A stretch of DNA of 64,000 bases from Theobroma cacao (taxonomy: Eukaryota; Streptophyta; Magnoliopsida; Malvales; Malvaceae): positions 21,833,242 to 21,897,241 of the forward strand of contig NC_030858.1 in assembly GCF_000208745.1 (NCBI RefSeq), in the 5' to 3' direction. Below, in pieces: positions 12,067-24,569 of the stretch. The stretch's first letter is position 1; every line of letters starts with the position of its first letter. The translations under genes were made by a program, and so were the position numbers. Under the pieces are notes generated by a model, which ran no database searches, was not told the DNA's origin, and saw only the letters and a program-made list of their open reading frames with translations.

Positions 12067-14920
12067 GTGGAAACTGGAATTCTTAATTATAATAAAATTT
12101 TGAAAGGATGTGAGAGAAATCCATGAGATTGTAGATGATACTTTGGATGGTTAACGTGCTTAATGTCGAGGATTGTAAACTTAAGTATTAAAGGAATTGT
12201 AACCCGATATTCTTATGGATGAGAAATGTTAAGGGTATATGTTGGATAAACAGAAAAAGGGTCAAAAAAGATAATTCATTGGTCAAGTGTCTGTAGTGTG
12301 TAGGTAGGTCTTAAGAAGTTGTGCAATGCACAAAAGAAGAAAAAGGTATGTAAGTATTTTAAATTGTTTGTTATGAAGTATGATTGATGGTAAGAATGGA
12401 AGCACAAGGTGCCATGACATTCTAAAATGATAATTTGGCACAAATATAGAGCATTGGGGGTAAATGATGGAACTTGAGAAAGATGAATTCTTGATTAGTA
12501 AGGATTGTGAGTATAAGGTGTCGAAAAGATGAACTATTTTCATGGTCATTTGTATTGAAATGTCAATAAACTATTTGAGTTACAAGACAAGAGAAACAAT
12601 TAATTATGGATGATAAGAATTGTGGGATGTCATAAATAATGAATAATTATGTGTGTGGTGCTGTATATATATCTTGTGAAGTCATTACACTATATGGAGA
12701 GGATGGTCCTAAGGTGGGACTTAATGATTGATGATGAGTGTTAAAGGATAATATGAGTTTAAAGTATTGACTTGGCCTAACACATATGATAAGCACTATG
12801 AAGATACACATGCTTATGGAAATTATGGTAAAAGCTTAAAGGAAAGCCATATGGTTGAGGAGGATTGAAGTAGTAACTTTGAAGATAAGAGAACTTCCTT
12901 GTGGAAGAAGTTTCTGGCAGTTGCACCTTCTTAACACTAACTGTCCAGTGCCACAATGCTCGGAACATCTCATACGTATGAGCAAGAGGTTGTAACTTGA
13001 TCCCTAGGAACTCTCGCATGTGAATAGTGGTGAAGCATGACTCTCTACCCAGGGGCTTATAGAGGAAAAGGCTATCCGGAGAGGTGGAGCCACCCTATGA
13101 GTGCTCTGATAGGTACCCTTTGTTGTCACCTGCGAAGGAGGAAAGGGCTACCCAAAAAAGTGGAGCTGCCCCTAGTGACAAAGTTGGTATCAGAGTCCTT
13201 GATATTGAGCATTGTTATTCAGAGATTTAAATGAATTGGAGAATGATACATGAATTGAAAAGTTACTTTATTGCCTTATATATAATGGCATGTAAGTGAA
13301 ATTGAAGATGGAAAGTCTTTGAGATAAGCTACGATGTAAAGAATCGAGAGAAATATTAAGTTGATTAAAGATGGATAATAGTACTTTCGAATATTTTACC
13401 TGTATGATGAGGTAATGTGGTATTTGGAATTGTCGAAGAGCCTAATGGCTAAACCATGGGTTACGTGGTCACATGATGTGAGTTTAAAAAAAATTTTGCG
13501 TGATGTGCACATAACTCCCATAAATCTAAATTTTAAGTGACTAACTAATATCGGGATGAATAAGGATATATATGATGGAAGTATATATGGTAAATGAGAT
13601 ACGAAGATGAATCTTAGGAATTGTGATATTGCATAAGAGGCAAGGATGAATCAAAGGAAACCTTTGAAGGATCAATAAGATCGTAAAGCATATGCGGATA
13701 CAGAATTGTAATTGGATGAAATGATATTTAACGATTGAAATGTGGTTAATGACATTGTGATACAAGGATACATAATATGATGAAACTTATGTATATGGTT
13801 GGAAATGATAAGAGAAAAGCTTAAGTTTGTAAGTATGTAAAGTTATGCATCGGCATAATGTGAGTGCATGTGGACAAAATGAGAGATAACATATGATAGA
13901 ATGTAAGCTGAATGATAATTTAAATGTCCAAAGAGTAATCTAGGAATTGATTATATTTGGATGTTCGTGGACTAACTATGATCTATGGATATGAAGTGGA
14001 AGGATAAATTAGACATGTCAAAATTTAGGAAAGTAAAAAGGGGGTAATACGATCGAGATGAAAGAGCAAAGGAAGTGTTATTTCATGGTTATGCTAAGCT
14101 TTCTATGTGGCAATAGAGCCACAGATGGAGAATAAACGGTGGTAGCATTATAATGTGAGTATTTGGAGGAATTGAGTAAGACAGATAAAAAAAAATCTAA
14201 TTTTGTTAAGGATGGTCAAAAAGTTCTGAGTTATAATGATAATGACATATTTTAAGACATGAAAGACTAGAATTAATGAAAAGAATTTGATGATGAATGG
14301 ATAAAGATAAAGATTTACAAGTGAGTTGCTTTTCGTAAGATTTAGATCGCAATGAATTAAGGATAATGTAGAAGCATGAATGTTGGAACGCACAATGTAA
14401 TAGAAAAACTAAGAAAATTTAAAGTGCCTAGAACCAAAGTAAACATGAAGTATTTAGGAATAATTGAAGGCATTAACCTCCCCTAACGTTCAGAGTACGT
14501 ACAGGAATGAATATGGCATGTTTATAATGCTGTAAGCTATATAATAGTGTATGGGGATAAGATGAATGAATGAATGTCGAGAAGTTCGACAAGGAATGAA
14601 GTAATAAGATGGTGATTATGTATATATAAGTAACTATAAGATGTGATCGAAATAGGTACGATTAAGATGGAGTTATGGTTCAAATTTAATGATAGTGATA
14701 AAGGCATACTCAGTGTCTCAATATAAGAGATAATGATTGTGAAGGGTACTGCTGATCTAATTCTAAAGGATGATAATGACATAAGTGAAGTATTCTAGTC
14801 GAACTGGAGATGAATGAGGTGACTAAACCAAAATTCCCTATAAAGTGAGAAATGGAATAAGATCATATAGTGAGATTGATAATCTGACACTGACGTGAAT
14901 TCGAGGACGAATTCTATTTA
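12067..14920 (+). mobile_element. E1 interior, right part, non-coding
   Basis: No protease, RT, RNase H or integrase motif is visible in any frame. The sequence is purine-rich on the plus strand (many GATGA and TAAGG words). Minus-strand open frames such as 13541-13765 and 14148-14393 are low-complexity shadows. One odd block at 13036-13197 is described separately. Confidence 0.7.
13036..13197 (+). repeat. Internal LTR-end/PBS-like block with a two-copy repeat
   Basis: Two related copies, GAGGAAAAGGCTATCC (from about 13061) and GAGGAAAGGGCTACCC (from about 13137), are each followed by a GTGGAGCYRCCCYTA-type stretch, about 76 bases apart. Right after the second comes TAGTGACA, AAGT and TGGTATCAGAGT. 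That is the pattern of an LTR end followed by an initiator-Met primer site, inside E1. It may be a relic of an older element or of recombination. Confidence 0.55.
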
Positions 14921-14932
14921 AGTGTGGGAGAC
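14921..14932 (+). promoter_or_regulatory. E1 polypurine tract
   Basis: AGTGTGGGAGAC lies directly before the 3' LTR. It would prime plus-strand DNA synthesis. The preceding GAGGACGAATTC box is shared with E2. Confidence 0.85.
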
Positions 14933-17812
14933 TGTAATACCCTGTACTTTGATATGGTGGCTAATAAAGCTTATAAGATGCCAATTGAGGTTGATTAGAA
15001 TGTTTAAAAGTGATGAAAGTTGAAATGAATAAGTTAGAGAAAAAATATGCCACACGCGAAGAAATAATAATCAAATAATAATATTTTTATTAAGGATGAA
15101 TTAGTGAGAAAAAAGTGATTCAGAAGTGAATCGAGTTATAACAAGGTATTTTGGGTGCCAAGGAGACAAGTGAAAAATTTTGGAATAAAATAATATTGAA
15201 ATATTAATATTTTGTTAAGTGTCGAAATTTTCCATGAAGAAGGAATATATGGTCAATCTAAGTGGGGGAGAAGACGAACGAGGAAATTTCAGAGAAAAAT
15301 GGTGTTAATGGGGCCCGCGTGTCTTTATTAAATAAAGATAGCGCGGGTAAATAAATATTTGAAATATTATAAGGACACTGCGTTGTAGTACAAAATTTTT
15401 ATTTCCTTTGTACATGTGTAAAAGAAGATAATAGAAGAAAATTAGAATTTAGAAGAGGGTTGGGAGGACTAAATTGAAAGGATGGGAACCTAGGAGGGCA
15501 AAACCATAATTTTCCTATCAAGCTTGGTCAAAGCTTCCTTTGGAAGCTTTGACCCTTCATCCTTATCCTTGGCTGATCCTCATCTCTTCAAGATGATGTT
15601 TTTTTCTTCTCCATCTTCTTCCTCCCATGCCATTTCCATACTTCCACCCCATTTTCAATTTACCCCAAGCAATTGAAGAGAAAAATAGAAAGAATTGGCT
15701 AAGGAAAGAAAGGAGAAAAAGGTAGAAGGCTTGGGTAGTAACTGATCCAAGAGAAATTAAATAAATATCAAGTGGGTCTCAAGATTCAAGAAACATAAGG
15801 TAAGGATTTTGCGTTTTAAGTTCATGGTTGGTTAAATCATTGGAAAAAATGATGTGTAAATCATTTTGTGGCAGCTATGGTGACCATGGGTGTGAGGAAA
15901 TTATAAATTTTGTGGCAGCTATGGTGACCATTGGTGTGAGGTAATTATGACTTTTGTTGGGTGAAATTCAAGGTAAAACCAAGTGGTAAGCTTGATTCTA
16001 CAATTTGAAGCTTATGATTGGTTCAATATTGTGAGAATGATTGTGTACATATGTAGTGTTATTGTGATGTCATGGATATGGTTGGAAGGCATTAATATTA
16101 ATTGGAAGTTTGGTGTGTTGATATGTGTTGTTAAGAAAGATTTAAAAGGTTATGGATGCTGGTGTGCATGAATGAATATTAATGTTATGCTTGGTGGCAA
16201 CATGTAAATGAGGCTGGTGGAACATGTAGACTTAGAAAATGTTTGATGGAAGTAAATTTATAGTTGCAACCATATGTTAGGTAATTGTTGTAGAAATGAT
16301 GGATAAACTTGATAAATATCCTTAGACAAGATTTATATATGTGTTACAGTCATAAATAAGCTGCCGATATCCATAATCTAAAGAATTACGCAAGTAAAGG
16401 ATAAAAGCCACTTTGGTAAATAATGTGTCTATATATAAGTTAATTGAATGAGGATTCATGATTGAAGGAAAAAGAGAAGTAGAAATGAGGTATACTAAAG
16501 ATATTGAATTTGAATTGTTGCTAGGAAGTATAAGAGTATAGGTAATGTACTGTGGTGGCGTGCCGAAGGAAATAACGAGCGACCGGCAAGTCGAAATAAC
16601 TAGATACGCCTTTGAACTAATATCGATGTAAAATCCCACTATCGTAAGGTGAGTGAACTTGCATTAAAATGTTTAGGGATAAATTCATATGTGTTTAATT
16701 GAGCCACCTGAAATGTTTTATCAGACTTTTCTTTAAAACGTGCATGGGAACAAGCCCTTGATGAAATGTTTTTATGTGGTAAAATATGTGATATAATGAA
16801 ACCATTTGTTCCCATATTATATGGATATGTATGTTATGTTTTGAGTGATAATGTTGTATAATAGCTATAACCGTGCACGTGCGGTGTGGGAGTGCACGTG
16901 ACCGTGCTGGTGGTGTACGGTGTGGAAGTGCACATGCCGGTAATGATGTAGGCGGGAGTGCATGTGATGCTATTCAAATGTGCGTGTAGGGAGTGCACAT
17001 GATGATATTAAAATGTTCATGTAGGGAGTGCACATGATGATATTTCTTTGTGCGTGTAGGGAGTGCACGTGAGCTAAGTAAGGTGGCGGTGGTGTACATG
17101 TATATATATATATATATTTGTGATATAGACAAGTTATAAAAATAAAAATGTGATTTTATTATATGCTAAAGTGCCTTTCTGCTGCAGCGAGATTCACCCT
17201 GCTATGCTTACCTTGCTTGAATTTTCCAAATGTTTTAAAATGAGTTGAAAAACAACACGGCATCGAGTTTTGTTGATAATATATAAAATCGCATTGTTTT
17301 TACACAAGTGCATCATGTTTTTGAAAAGCTCTCCATATCGTTTGCTTGTTCCCTTCTTATGTTCACTCACTGGGTTTATACTCATTCTTTTTAAACTTCA
17401 TGTTTTAGGTTCTCTGAATTGAAGTAAATTGGATCCTAGATCGAGGTGCTCCTTCTCATTCATTTTGGGTAGGTTTGCCATGACACTAAAAGTTAGCACC
17501 ACACCCAGAGTCACTCCGCTGACGGTCGAAGTCCTTATATGTGTATATGTATACTTGCTATGAATTCTCAAGATTCATTTACAAACTATCTATGTATATT
17601 TTGATCAATGATGCCACTATAAGTATATACATGGGTTTTATGAATTATTTCCAAAGAATTACCATTTGAACATAATGAATTATAGATCTGAAAGAGATAC
17701 GGATGATAAATGGACTAATGTACGGGTTCACATGGAAAGGCTTGCTAAGGCCTAGTGGGCTATACATATTGGGCCCTTGCACCGATCATGGCCAGGGAAT
17801 TGGGCTGTGATA
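14933..17812 (+). repeat. E1 3' LTR
   Basis: This 2880-bp LTR starts TGTAATACCC and ends GGGCTGTGATA; the usual final TGACA is changed to TGATA. It aligns with the 5' LTR along its whole length, with small insertions. One is a local duplication near 15870-15945, where the stretch TGGCAGCTATGGTGACCAT occurs twice. It carries its own 35-bp minisatellite (16954-17073). Confidence 0.93.
16954..17073 (+). repeat. 35-bp minisatellite in E1 3' LTR
   Basis: Unit starts at 16954, 16989, 17024 and 17059 are exactly 35 bases apart. Phase and copy number equal the 5' LTR array, so there has been no visible unit gain or loss since insertion. Confidence 0.9.
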
Positions 17813-18230
17813 ATAGGTTTTGTGTAGTTCGAGTCAAGGATAGAGACACTTTGGTCAATCGAGTGGTATTAGACACCTTAGATTTTGATGTGATTTTGGG
17901 AATGGATTGGCTGTCGCCCTGCCATGCCAGTGTGGATTGTTATCATAAACTGGTTAGATTTGATTTTTTGAATGAGCCATTATTAAGTATTCTAGGGGAT
18001 AGGAGCAATGCTCCAACCAATTTGATATCTGTCATGGCTACAAAAAGGCTATTAAGATAAGGTCATCCGGTTACTTGGCTATTGTGAGAGATACCCAAGT
18101 GAAGGTCAGAGATATAAACCAAGTGTCAGTAGTGACTGAGTTTATAGATGTATTTCTAGGCGAACTACTAGGTTTGCCTCCCGAGCGGGAGATTGAATTT
18201 TGTATAGACTTGATTTCGAACACTCGATCC
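17813..18230 (+). pseudogene. G1 protease C-terminal half and linker to RT
   Basis: Directly after the duplicated ATAGG the protease frame resumes (FCVVRVKDRDTLVN) and reaches the conserved VILGMDWL motif that ends retropepsin domains in plant gypsy elements. A stop at 18058-18060 and later frame changes break the linker to the RT. The upstream half is at 4851-5211. The join is exact once E1 and one copy of ATAGG are removed. Confidence 0.9.
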
Positions 18231-19296
18231 ATGTCCATACCCTAATATTGAATGGCACCTGCAGAGCTTAAGGAACTTAAGGATCAGTTAAAAGATTTGT
18301 TAGATAAAGGCTTCATTTGCCCCAACGTCTCACCATGGGGAGTATCGGTGCTATTTGTAAAGAAGAAAGATGGGTCACTTGGACTGTGTATCGACTACCG
18401 ACAGCTTAATAAAGTAACGGTGAAAAATAGGTAACCCCTTCTGAGAATAGATGATTTATTTGACCAACTACAAGGAGCACAATGTTTTTCTAAGATAGAT
18501 TTGCGATCTGGGTACCATCAGTTAAGGATCAAGAATGAAGACATACCAAAGACTGCATTTCGAACAAGATATGGGCACTATGAGTTTTTAATGATGTCAT
18601 TTGGGCTAACGAATGCCCCTACAACCTTTATGCATTTGATGAACTGAGTGTTCAAACCTTATTTGGACAAATTTGTGGTGGTATTTATTGATGATATCTT
18701 GATATACTCCAGGAGCAGAGAGGAGCATGAGCAACACCTTAAGATAGTGCTCCAAACTTTGAGGGAACATCAATTGTATGCCAAGTTCTCCAAGTGTGAG
18801 TTTTGGCTCGAAAATGTTGGATTCTTAGGACATGTGGTCTCTAAGGATGGAGTGCAAGTCAACCCAAAGAAAGTTGAGGCAGTGGAAAAGTGGCGAAGGC
18901 CCACATCAATTATAGAGATTAGGAGTTTTCTGAGGTTGGCCAGCTATTATCATTGTTTTGTGAAAGATTTCTCCAAAATAGTTGCTCTTTTGACAAGGCT
19001 GACACATAAGGATACAAAATTTCTGTGGTCAGATGCTTATGAGGATAGCTTTGAGAAGCTTAAGGCTTGTCTCACCACTGCTCCCGTATTAAGCCTACCG
19101 CAAGGTACAGGGGGTTATACGGTATTTTGTGATGCATCATGAGTTGGTTTAGGGTGTGTATTAATGCAGCATGGCAAAATGATTGCATATGCATCAAGAC
19201 AACTTAAAAGACATGAGAAAAATTACCCCGCACACGATTTGGAGATGGCAGCAATTGTGTTTGCCTTAAAGATATGGAGACATTACAGATCACAAG
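18231..19296 (+). pseudogene. G1 reverse transcriptase and start of RNase H
   Basis: The sequence encodes the RT fingers motif [11 protein letters not shown], then after a stop the palm segment [13 protein letters not shown], and the catalytic FIDDILIYS box (Asp-Asp codons at 18690-18695). The thumb follows ([11 protein letters not shown]), then the start of RNase H (VFCDAS, stop, [11 protein letters not shown]). At least three in-frame stops are visible (18432, 18646, 19141). This enzyme copies element RNA to DNA and is inactive here. Solo LTR C cuts it at 19296, in the RNase H domain. Confidence 0.92.
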
Positions 19297-22228
19297 TGTC
19301 ATGACCCGGTACTCTCCTCGAGCCCGTGACAACCGTCGCGATGTTTCGATAGACATTCATTACCCAGAATGTCAACTGAAACCCCGCAAGGCTTTAATAT
19401 CAGTTTTCGCATATCCCCTGTGAGCAACAGTTGTTAAGTATCATGTTTTGAGAGATTATAAACTATTTCCAAATCAAAACAATAGAAAAATAATTTTACG
19501 CTCGCAGGGGCATTTTGGTCATTTTTCTTCGAAAGTCTCGAAACCAGCTAAAAATGTAGTATGCGAGTGGAAAACACATATTTCATAATCAAAAATAAGT
19601 TTAGATGTCTAAAACATTCATTTAAAGTGAAATTATAACTATTTGAATATAATAAAAATATTCAATAAAATATTCTATTTTCTTATAAAACAATATTTAT
19701 AGAGTTATCGGTAAATAATTTTTATAGCGTAAAAGCTATATAAATTCATACGTACTGTAATACAAATAGTCAAGATATGTAATTTAATTTACAATGACAT
19801 GTGGGCCCCCAAATGACTAAGAGTAATGAAGGCTATGAACCTACAGTTTTTGAGGATGCAAGTCAAACTGTAGCCCTCAAAAAAATGAGCTATCTACCGA
19901 TTATCCTTAGCCTGAAATGGGTGAAGAAAAGGGTGGTGAGATTATATAATCCCAGTGAGTAAACAAATACCATCTAAAATATCTAAAGCTGAGTAAATGG
20001 AGACAGATAAAATAGTTTAACATATTGTAATTCATCACCTTTCAACTCATTTCAACCAAATAAAATCAATTCATATAAATCGAGTAATCAACATGGCTTA
20101 TGAATTTCTTAAAACTTTGACTCATGCCAAAATCATTCTCATACTCAGTTATCAGGGATACCTTGGCCGAGGGCTATCCCAACCAAGTACGCCAAGGCTA
20201 TTCAAAAGTTATGTACGCATAAATCATGTTTTTATTTTGAAAATATAGTCGTTCCTTGGCGTTGGCTGAGTTCACCCTCACGTGGTGGTTTAGCATGAAG
20301 TGAACTCCAAAGTGTTAACCTCAGGAGTTATCCATCCACGCCTCTCATACTGAGGTTTGAATATAATAGGGTTATCGTGCCTTCTTTAATAGGCTGGTCC
20401 ATGGAACCCATCCACTGTAGCGACTAATCAATAACCCACCAATTCAATAAAATTCAATAACATGACATGACAATTTTATCATTATCCAGCCTATCAAGGC
20501 AAACAACAGTTTATACATTTTCAACACAAATACCAATGCAACCATTTATGCCAATATTATCATAAGCCATTCAATTCAAACCATGATTTATAACACAACA
20601 ATTAGTCTCCAATTACTCCATTTTCAAAACCATCTTTTAATTTCAAGACAATTTTATAAAATCATTTCATTTAAACACATTTTGTTTATAAAGCATAAAG
20701 ATTTACTATTTAAACTCATTTTCCATAAAATAAAAAAATCGGATAAAAACCACTTTAGGTAATTAAGATGATAGTAAGGTTACTCACTATTTCGGGAGTC
20801 GAATTTCGAGTACTCCGATTCTTGATCCTCAAGTACTATCTCTTTACTTTTGCCAGAATTCTCACCACCTAGACATAATGCACAATAAGCCATTTACTAC
20901 ATTTGTGCTAAATTGTTATAAAACCAATTCAGGCTCTATACTAATGCATGAAATGGGATGTAAAATACTCGGGTAACTATCTAAATATGGTGTTCAATAT
21001 AAATTCAATTATGTACCTAAATAAAACGGTATTGGCCTAATTCGATCTATCACCCGATTAATTGGCCAATACGTCCAATTCAACTCCAAATAATTCAATT
21101 TTTCTCCCAATACTCCAAATCATCAAACACAAATTAAATAACTTGAAATATGGCAAAATCATCCTCACATTTTCTCTTGGAAAATTCGGCCATGGTGGGT
21201 GCATCAACACTATGATTTTTCCTACTTGATTCTCACACCATAAATCACTAATTCCTAACCAAATCACTTGAAATAGAATCAAAATCATCCTCAATATTCC
21301 ACATGGAGAATTTGGCCAATGATGGGTGATGGAAGAACATGAATTTTTCTTACTTGATTTTCATGCTACACATCACCAATCAACTAAAAACACTAAAATA
21401 CATTGAAATCTAACCAAATCAAGCATCAAAACCTCTCTCTAAGTGTTCAGCCAGCAAGATACCTATCATGAAATCATGTGATTCAACCATGGAAAATGCA
21501 AAAGAATGTATGGGAAAGGTAGATCACAAGTCAAAATCAAGAAATTTTACCTTCAATTGCTTGATTGCTTGAAATCCACCAATTTTCTCTTGAATTTTCA
21601 CCCTACAGTTCTTGTTCTTTCTTTTCTTCCTTTGTTCTTGCTTTGGCTGGCCATATGAAGAGAAATGGGCTGATTCTGTGCTGATTTTTAAGCCAAATAA
21701 TAAATGGATGAAAATTTAACACATGTCACCATTCCATTGGTCCATGTGTCATACTTACCCATTAAGCAATCTCTCTCCACCACTTAAATTTCCTCAATTA
21801 TCCATAATAATATTGGGTAAAATCCATGTGCTGGACAAGTGTTGGGCGGTGTAAAATTATAATTTTACCCTTATGCTCTAAAAAATACCGGAATTAAAAT
21901 TTTTCACTTCTCAAACTCAAATTATGTTTTAAATAGTCAATCTTGATCAAAAATTCTTCCAACATTCCAATTTTAACCTCAGGTGGCAAAATGACCATTT
22001 TGCCCTTAGATCATGAAAATTCCAATTTGACTCCAAATTGGTTCTCGAACTTCGAATGGCCATTTTAAGTCATTCTGGGGTTTTAGAATTCTCAATTTCA
22101 TCTTACAATCTCTATTTGGACTAGTTCGAGGCTTAATTCAACTTAATTGTACCATTTGGTACAATATTGTCCTTAACGATTTCCAAGGTACCCAAGTAAG
22201 TAAACATATTATCGAGTTGGGCTTAACA
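19297..22228 (-). mobile_element. Solo LTR C in the G1 RNase H region
   Basis: This LTR starts TGTCATGACCCGG and ends GGGCTTAACA, where the usual TTGACA is mutated. The flanks are ACAAG (19292-19296) and ACAAA (22229-22233), a 5-bp duplication with one change. Removing it brings GATCAC and AAAAGC together, restoring the RNase H sequence DHKSLK. It is a longer, more diverged relative of A and B. No gene is inside; 21058-21294 and similar frames are spurious. Confidence 0.9.
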
Positions 22229-22900
22229 ACAAAAGCTTAAAGTACATATTTTAGCAGAGGGATCTTAACTTGTGGCAACATAGATGGATGGAGTTGCTTA
22301 AGGATTATGATTGTACTATTCTCTATCATCCTAGTAAGCTAAATGTAATGGTGAATGCCCTAAGTCAAAAATCCATTGGGGAGTCTAGCACATATATCTA
22401 TGGATAGGAGATCTTTGATTCAGGAGATGCATGGCTTAGGAGATATGGGTGTGCATTTTGAATTTTCAAGGACAAATGCATTGTTCACACATTTTAGGGT
22501 TAGACCTATTTTAATAGACCGAATTAAAGCTACACAAAGGAAATATGAGTTTGTGGCCAAGGCCTTAGAGGACCCTCAGGGAAGGAAGGGAAAAATGTTT
22601 ACTAAAGGTATAAATGGTGTATTGAGGTATGGAACCAGACTTTATGTGCCCAACAGTGATGGATTGAGGAGAAAAATACTAAAAGAGGCGCATATGGCAG
22701 CGTGCGTGGTACATCCAAGAGCTACAAAGATGTATCAAGATTTAAGGGAGTTATACTGGTGGGAAAGACTTAAGAAATATGTAGCTGAGTTTGTTGCTAA
22801 GTGCCTAGTTCGTCAACAAGTTAAAGTAGAGCACCAAAGGCCCGTAAGACTACTACAACCATTACCGGTGCACGAATGAAAGTGAGAGCATGTTACAATG
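22229..22900 (+). pseudogene. G1 RNase H end and integrase zinc-binding domain
   Basis: The right flank of LTR C continues RNase H through WMELLKDYD and HPSKLNVMVNAL. From 22376 a frame carries the integrase N-terminal zinc-binding module with two His (EAHMAACVVHP) and then KCLVR. In this family the last two ligands are Cys-x2-Cys; here the second is Arg, so metal binding should be lost. A TGA at 22877 ends the frame just before the catalytic core. Confidence 0.88.
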
Positions 22901-23450
22901 GACTTCGTAACGAGCTTACCTCGAAATAACGAGGGCTAAGACTCGATTTTGGATTATAGTAGATCGGTTAACGAAGTCAACTCATTTTCTTCCAGTTAAA
23001 ACTACTTACGAGGCTACCCAATACTCTCGAGTTTATGTGGACGAGATAGTTTGATTGCATAGTATTCCCATTTCTATAGTATCTAACAGAGGGAAACAGT
23101 TCACCAGTAGGTTATAGGGAAAGTTGCAAGAAGCTCTGGGCACTAAGTTAGATTTTAGCACAGCTTTCCACACTCAGACTGATGGATAGTCTGAACGAAC
23201 AATATAGACATTGGAAGATATGCTGAGGGTGTGTGTAATAGACCTCAGGTTCAGGTGGGATCAGTATTTACCCTTAGTAGAGTTTGCTTACAACAATAGC
23301 TTCCAAGCTAGCATCCAAATGGCACCATTTGAGGCATTATATGGATGAAGATGCAGGGCACCTATTGGATGGCAAGAGTTTGGTGCACTCATCAAATCTT
23401 GGGGCCAGAATTAGTGCAAGATGCCACTGAAAAGATACACATGATTCGTT
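22901..23450 (+). pseudogene. G1 integrase catalytic core (frameshifted)
   Basis: Pieces of the DDE integrase core can be read in changing frames: MDFVTSLPR near 22899, then a frameshifted VDRL..K stretch near 22970, a STAFHTQTDG stretch near 23158, and an FAYNNSFQ stretch near 23280. Stops and frameshifts separate them. The enzyme would join element DNA to the chromosome. It cannot be made from this copy. Confidence 0.82.
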
Positions 23451-23940
23451 AGAGGATGTTATCAGCACAAAGTAGACAAAAGTCATATGCTTATAACAGA
23501 CGAAGAGACTTAAAGTTTCAAGTAGGGGATCATGTATTTTTTAAGGTCTCACCAACAAAAGGGGTAATGAGGTTCGGTAAAAAGGGAAAATTAAGTCCTT
23601 GGTATGTAAGACCCTTCAAGATCTTAGAAAAGATTGGAATAGTAGCATACCGTTTGGTACTACTACTGGATCTCTCGAATATCCATCAAGTGTTTCATGT
23701 GTCGATGCTTAAGAGGTATAACCTGGATCCATCTCACGTAATATAGTATGAAACCATCTAGTTGAGAGATGATTTAACCTATGAAGAGCAACTAGTGGCT
23801 ATCCTTGATAGGCAAGTCAAAAGCTTCATTCAAAGGATGTAGCCTTAGTGAAAGTGTTATGGCGAAACCACACTAGTGAAGAGGAAACATAGGAAGCTGA
23901 AAAGGAGATGAGGACAAAGTATCCACACCTCTTTAATACA
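23451..23940 (+). pseudogene. G1 integrase C-terminus and chromodomain-like tail
   Basis: A frame at 23456-23746 has the DNA-binding integrase end: VGDHVFFKVSPTKG, then RPFKILEKIG (the GPY/F module) and HQVFHVSMLKRY. After a stop, the sequence to about 23935 reads as a chromodomain-like tail (VKVLWRNHTSEE, then MRTKYPHLF), again with stops. Such tails direct some chromoviruses to heterochromatin, which fits a repeat-rich locus. Confidence 0.87.
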
Positions 23941-23994
23941 TAGAGGTACGCAACCTCATAGTTTGATTTAAATTCGGGGATCGAATTTTCTTTT

Positions 23995-24006
23995 AGTGGG
24001 GGAGAA
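23995..24006 (+). promoter_or_regulatory. G1 polypurine tract
   Basis: AGTGGGGGAGAA lies directly before the TG that starts the G1 3' LTR. Confidence 0.88.
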
Positions 24007-24375
24007 TGTGAAACCTCAACCTCTATAGACGCGTAACTAGAGGTAGACTGATGAGTGCATTAAATTCATATATTTAATAAGAGATTAAATACCTAATTAA
24101 TCTAAGTTGGACTAGATTTAGGATCGAATTTAGGTATTTTTATTTATTTTATTAGTTTAATTTAATTTATGTTTAAATGTTTATTTTAATTTAATAATGT
24201 TAGTTTTATGTTGTTTATATTTATTTTATGTTTTTATAGGAGTAGGATTAAAAATAATTTCAATTGGTGAAGAAAGGTGCATAATGGATTGTTGCTCTAT
24301 TTGCACATGTTTAGGTTTTTCAAGCATATCTCCCACTACAGAATTTCAAATGACATGATTTTTGGACCATTAGAA
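24007..24375 (+). repeat. G1 3' LTR, left piece
   Basis: It starts TGTGAAACCTCAACC after the polypurine tract. The U3 sequence, including TAGGAGTAGGATTAAAAAT, aligns with the reverse complement of both E2 LTRs and of solo LTR D. It is cut by element N after ACCATTAGAA; the remainder is at 46301-48328. Confidence 0.88.
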
Positions 24376-24569
24376 TGTTGGTCCCAAGTAAATGTGCTAG
24401 AGGGGGGGTGAATAGCACTTTTTGGCTCTTAGCAAGATGAGGAACTAATTTTAAAAGCAATGAAAATAAAAATAGAGTAGACAATGCGCAAGAATTTAGA
24501 GTGGTTCGGTCCAAGACCTACATCCACTACCTTGATTATCTAACCAAGGATTTTCCAAACTAATCCACT

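Larger units (their letters stand above)
5212..17812 (+). mobile_element. E1: LTR retrotransposon, non-autonomous type, in the G1 protease
   Basis: Two LTRs (5212-8023 and 14933-17812) in direct orientation flank an interior with a primer binding site at its left end and a polypurine tract at its right end. The target-site duplication is perfect: ATAGG at 5207-5211 and at 17813-17817. Removing the element rejoins the G1 protease frame. Without inner solo LTR D (9414-12066) the interior is about 4.2 kb. It has only a short gag-like remnant and no protease, RT or integrase motif, so it must have been mobilised by enzymes made elsewhere. Confidence 0.93.

Noticed and set aside
4851..24006. An intact retroelement polyprotein
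   Set aside because: Removing insertions rejoins the order of domains, but numerous stops and frameshifts remain in protease linker, RT and integrase.
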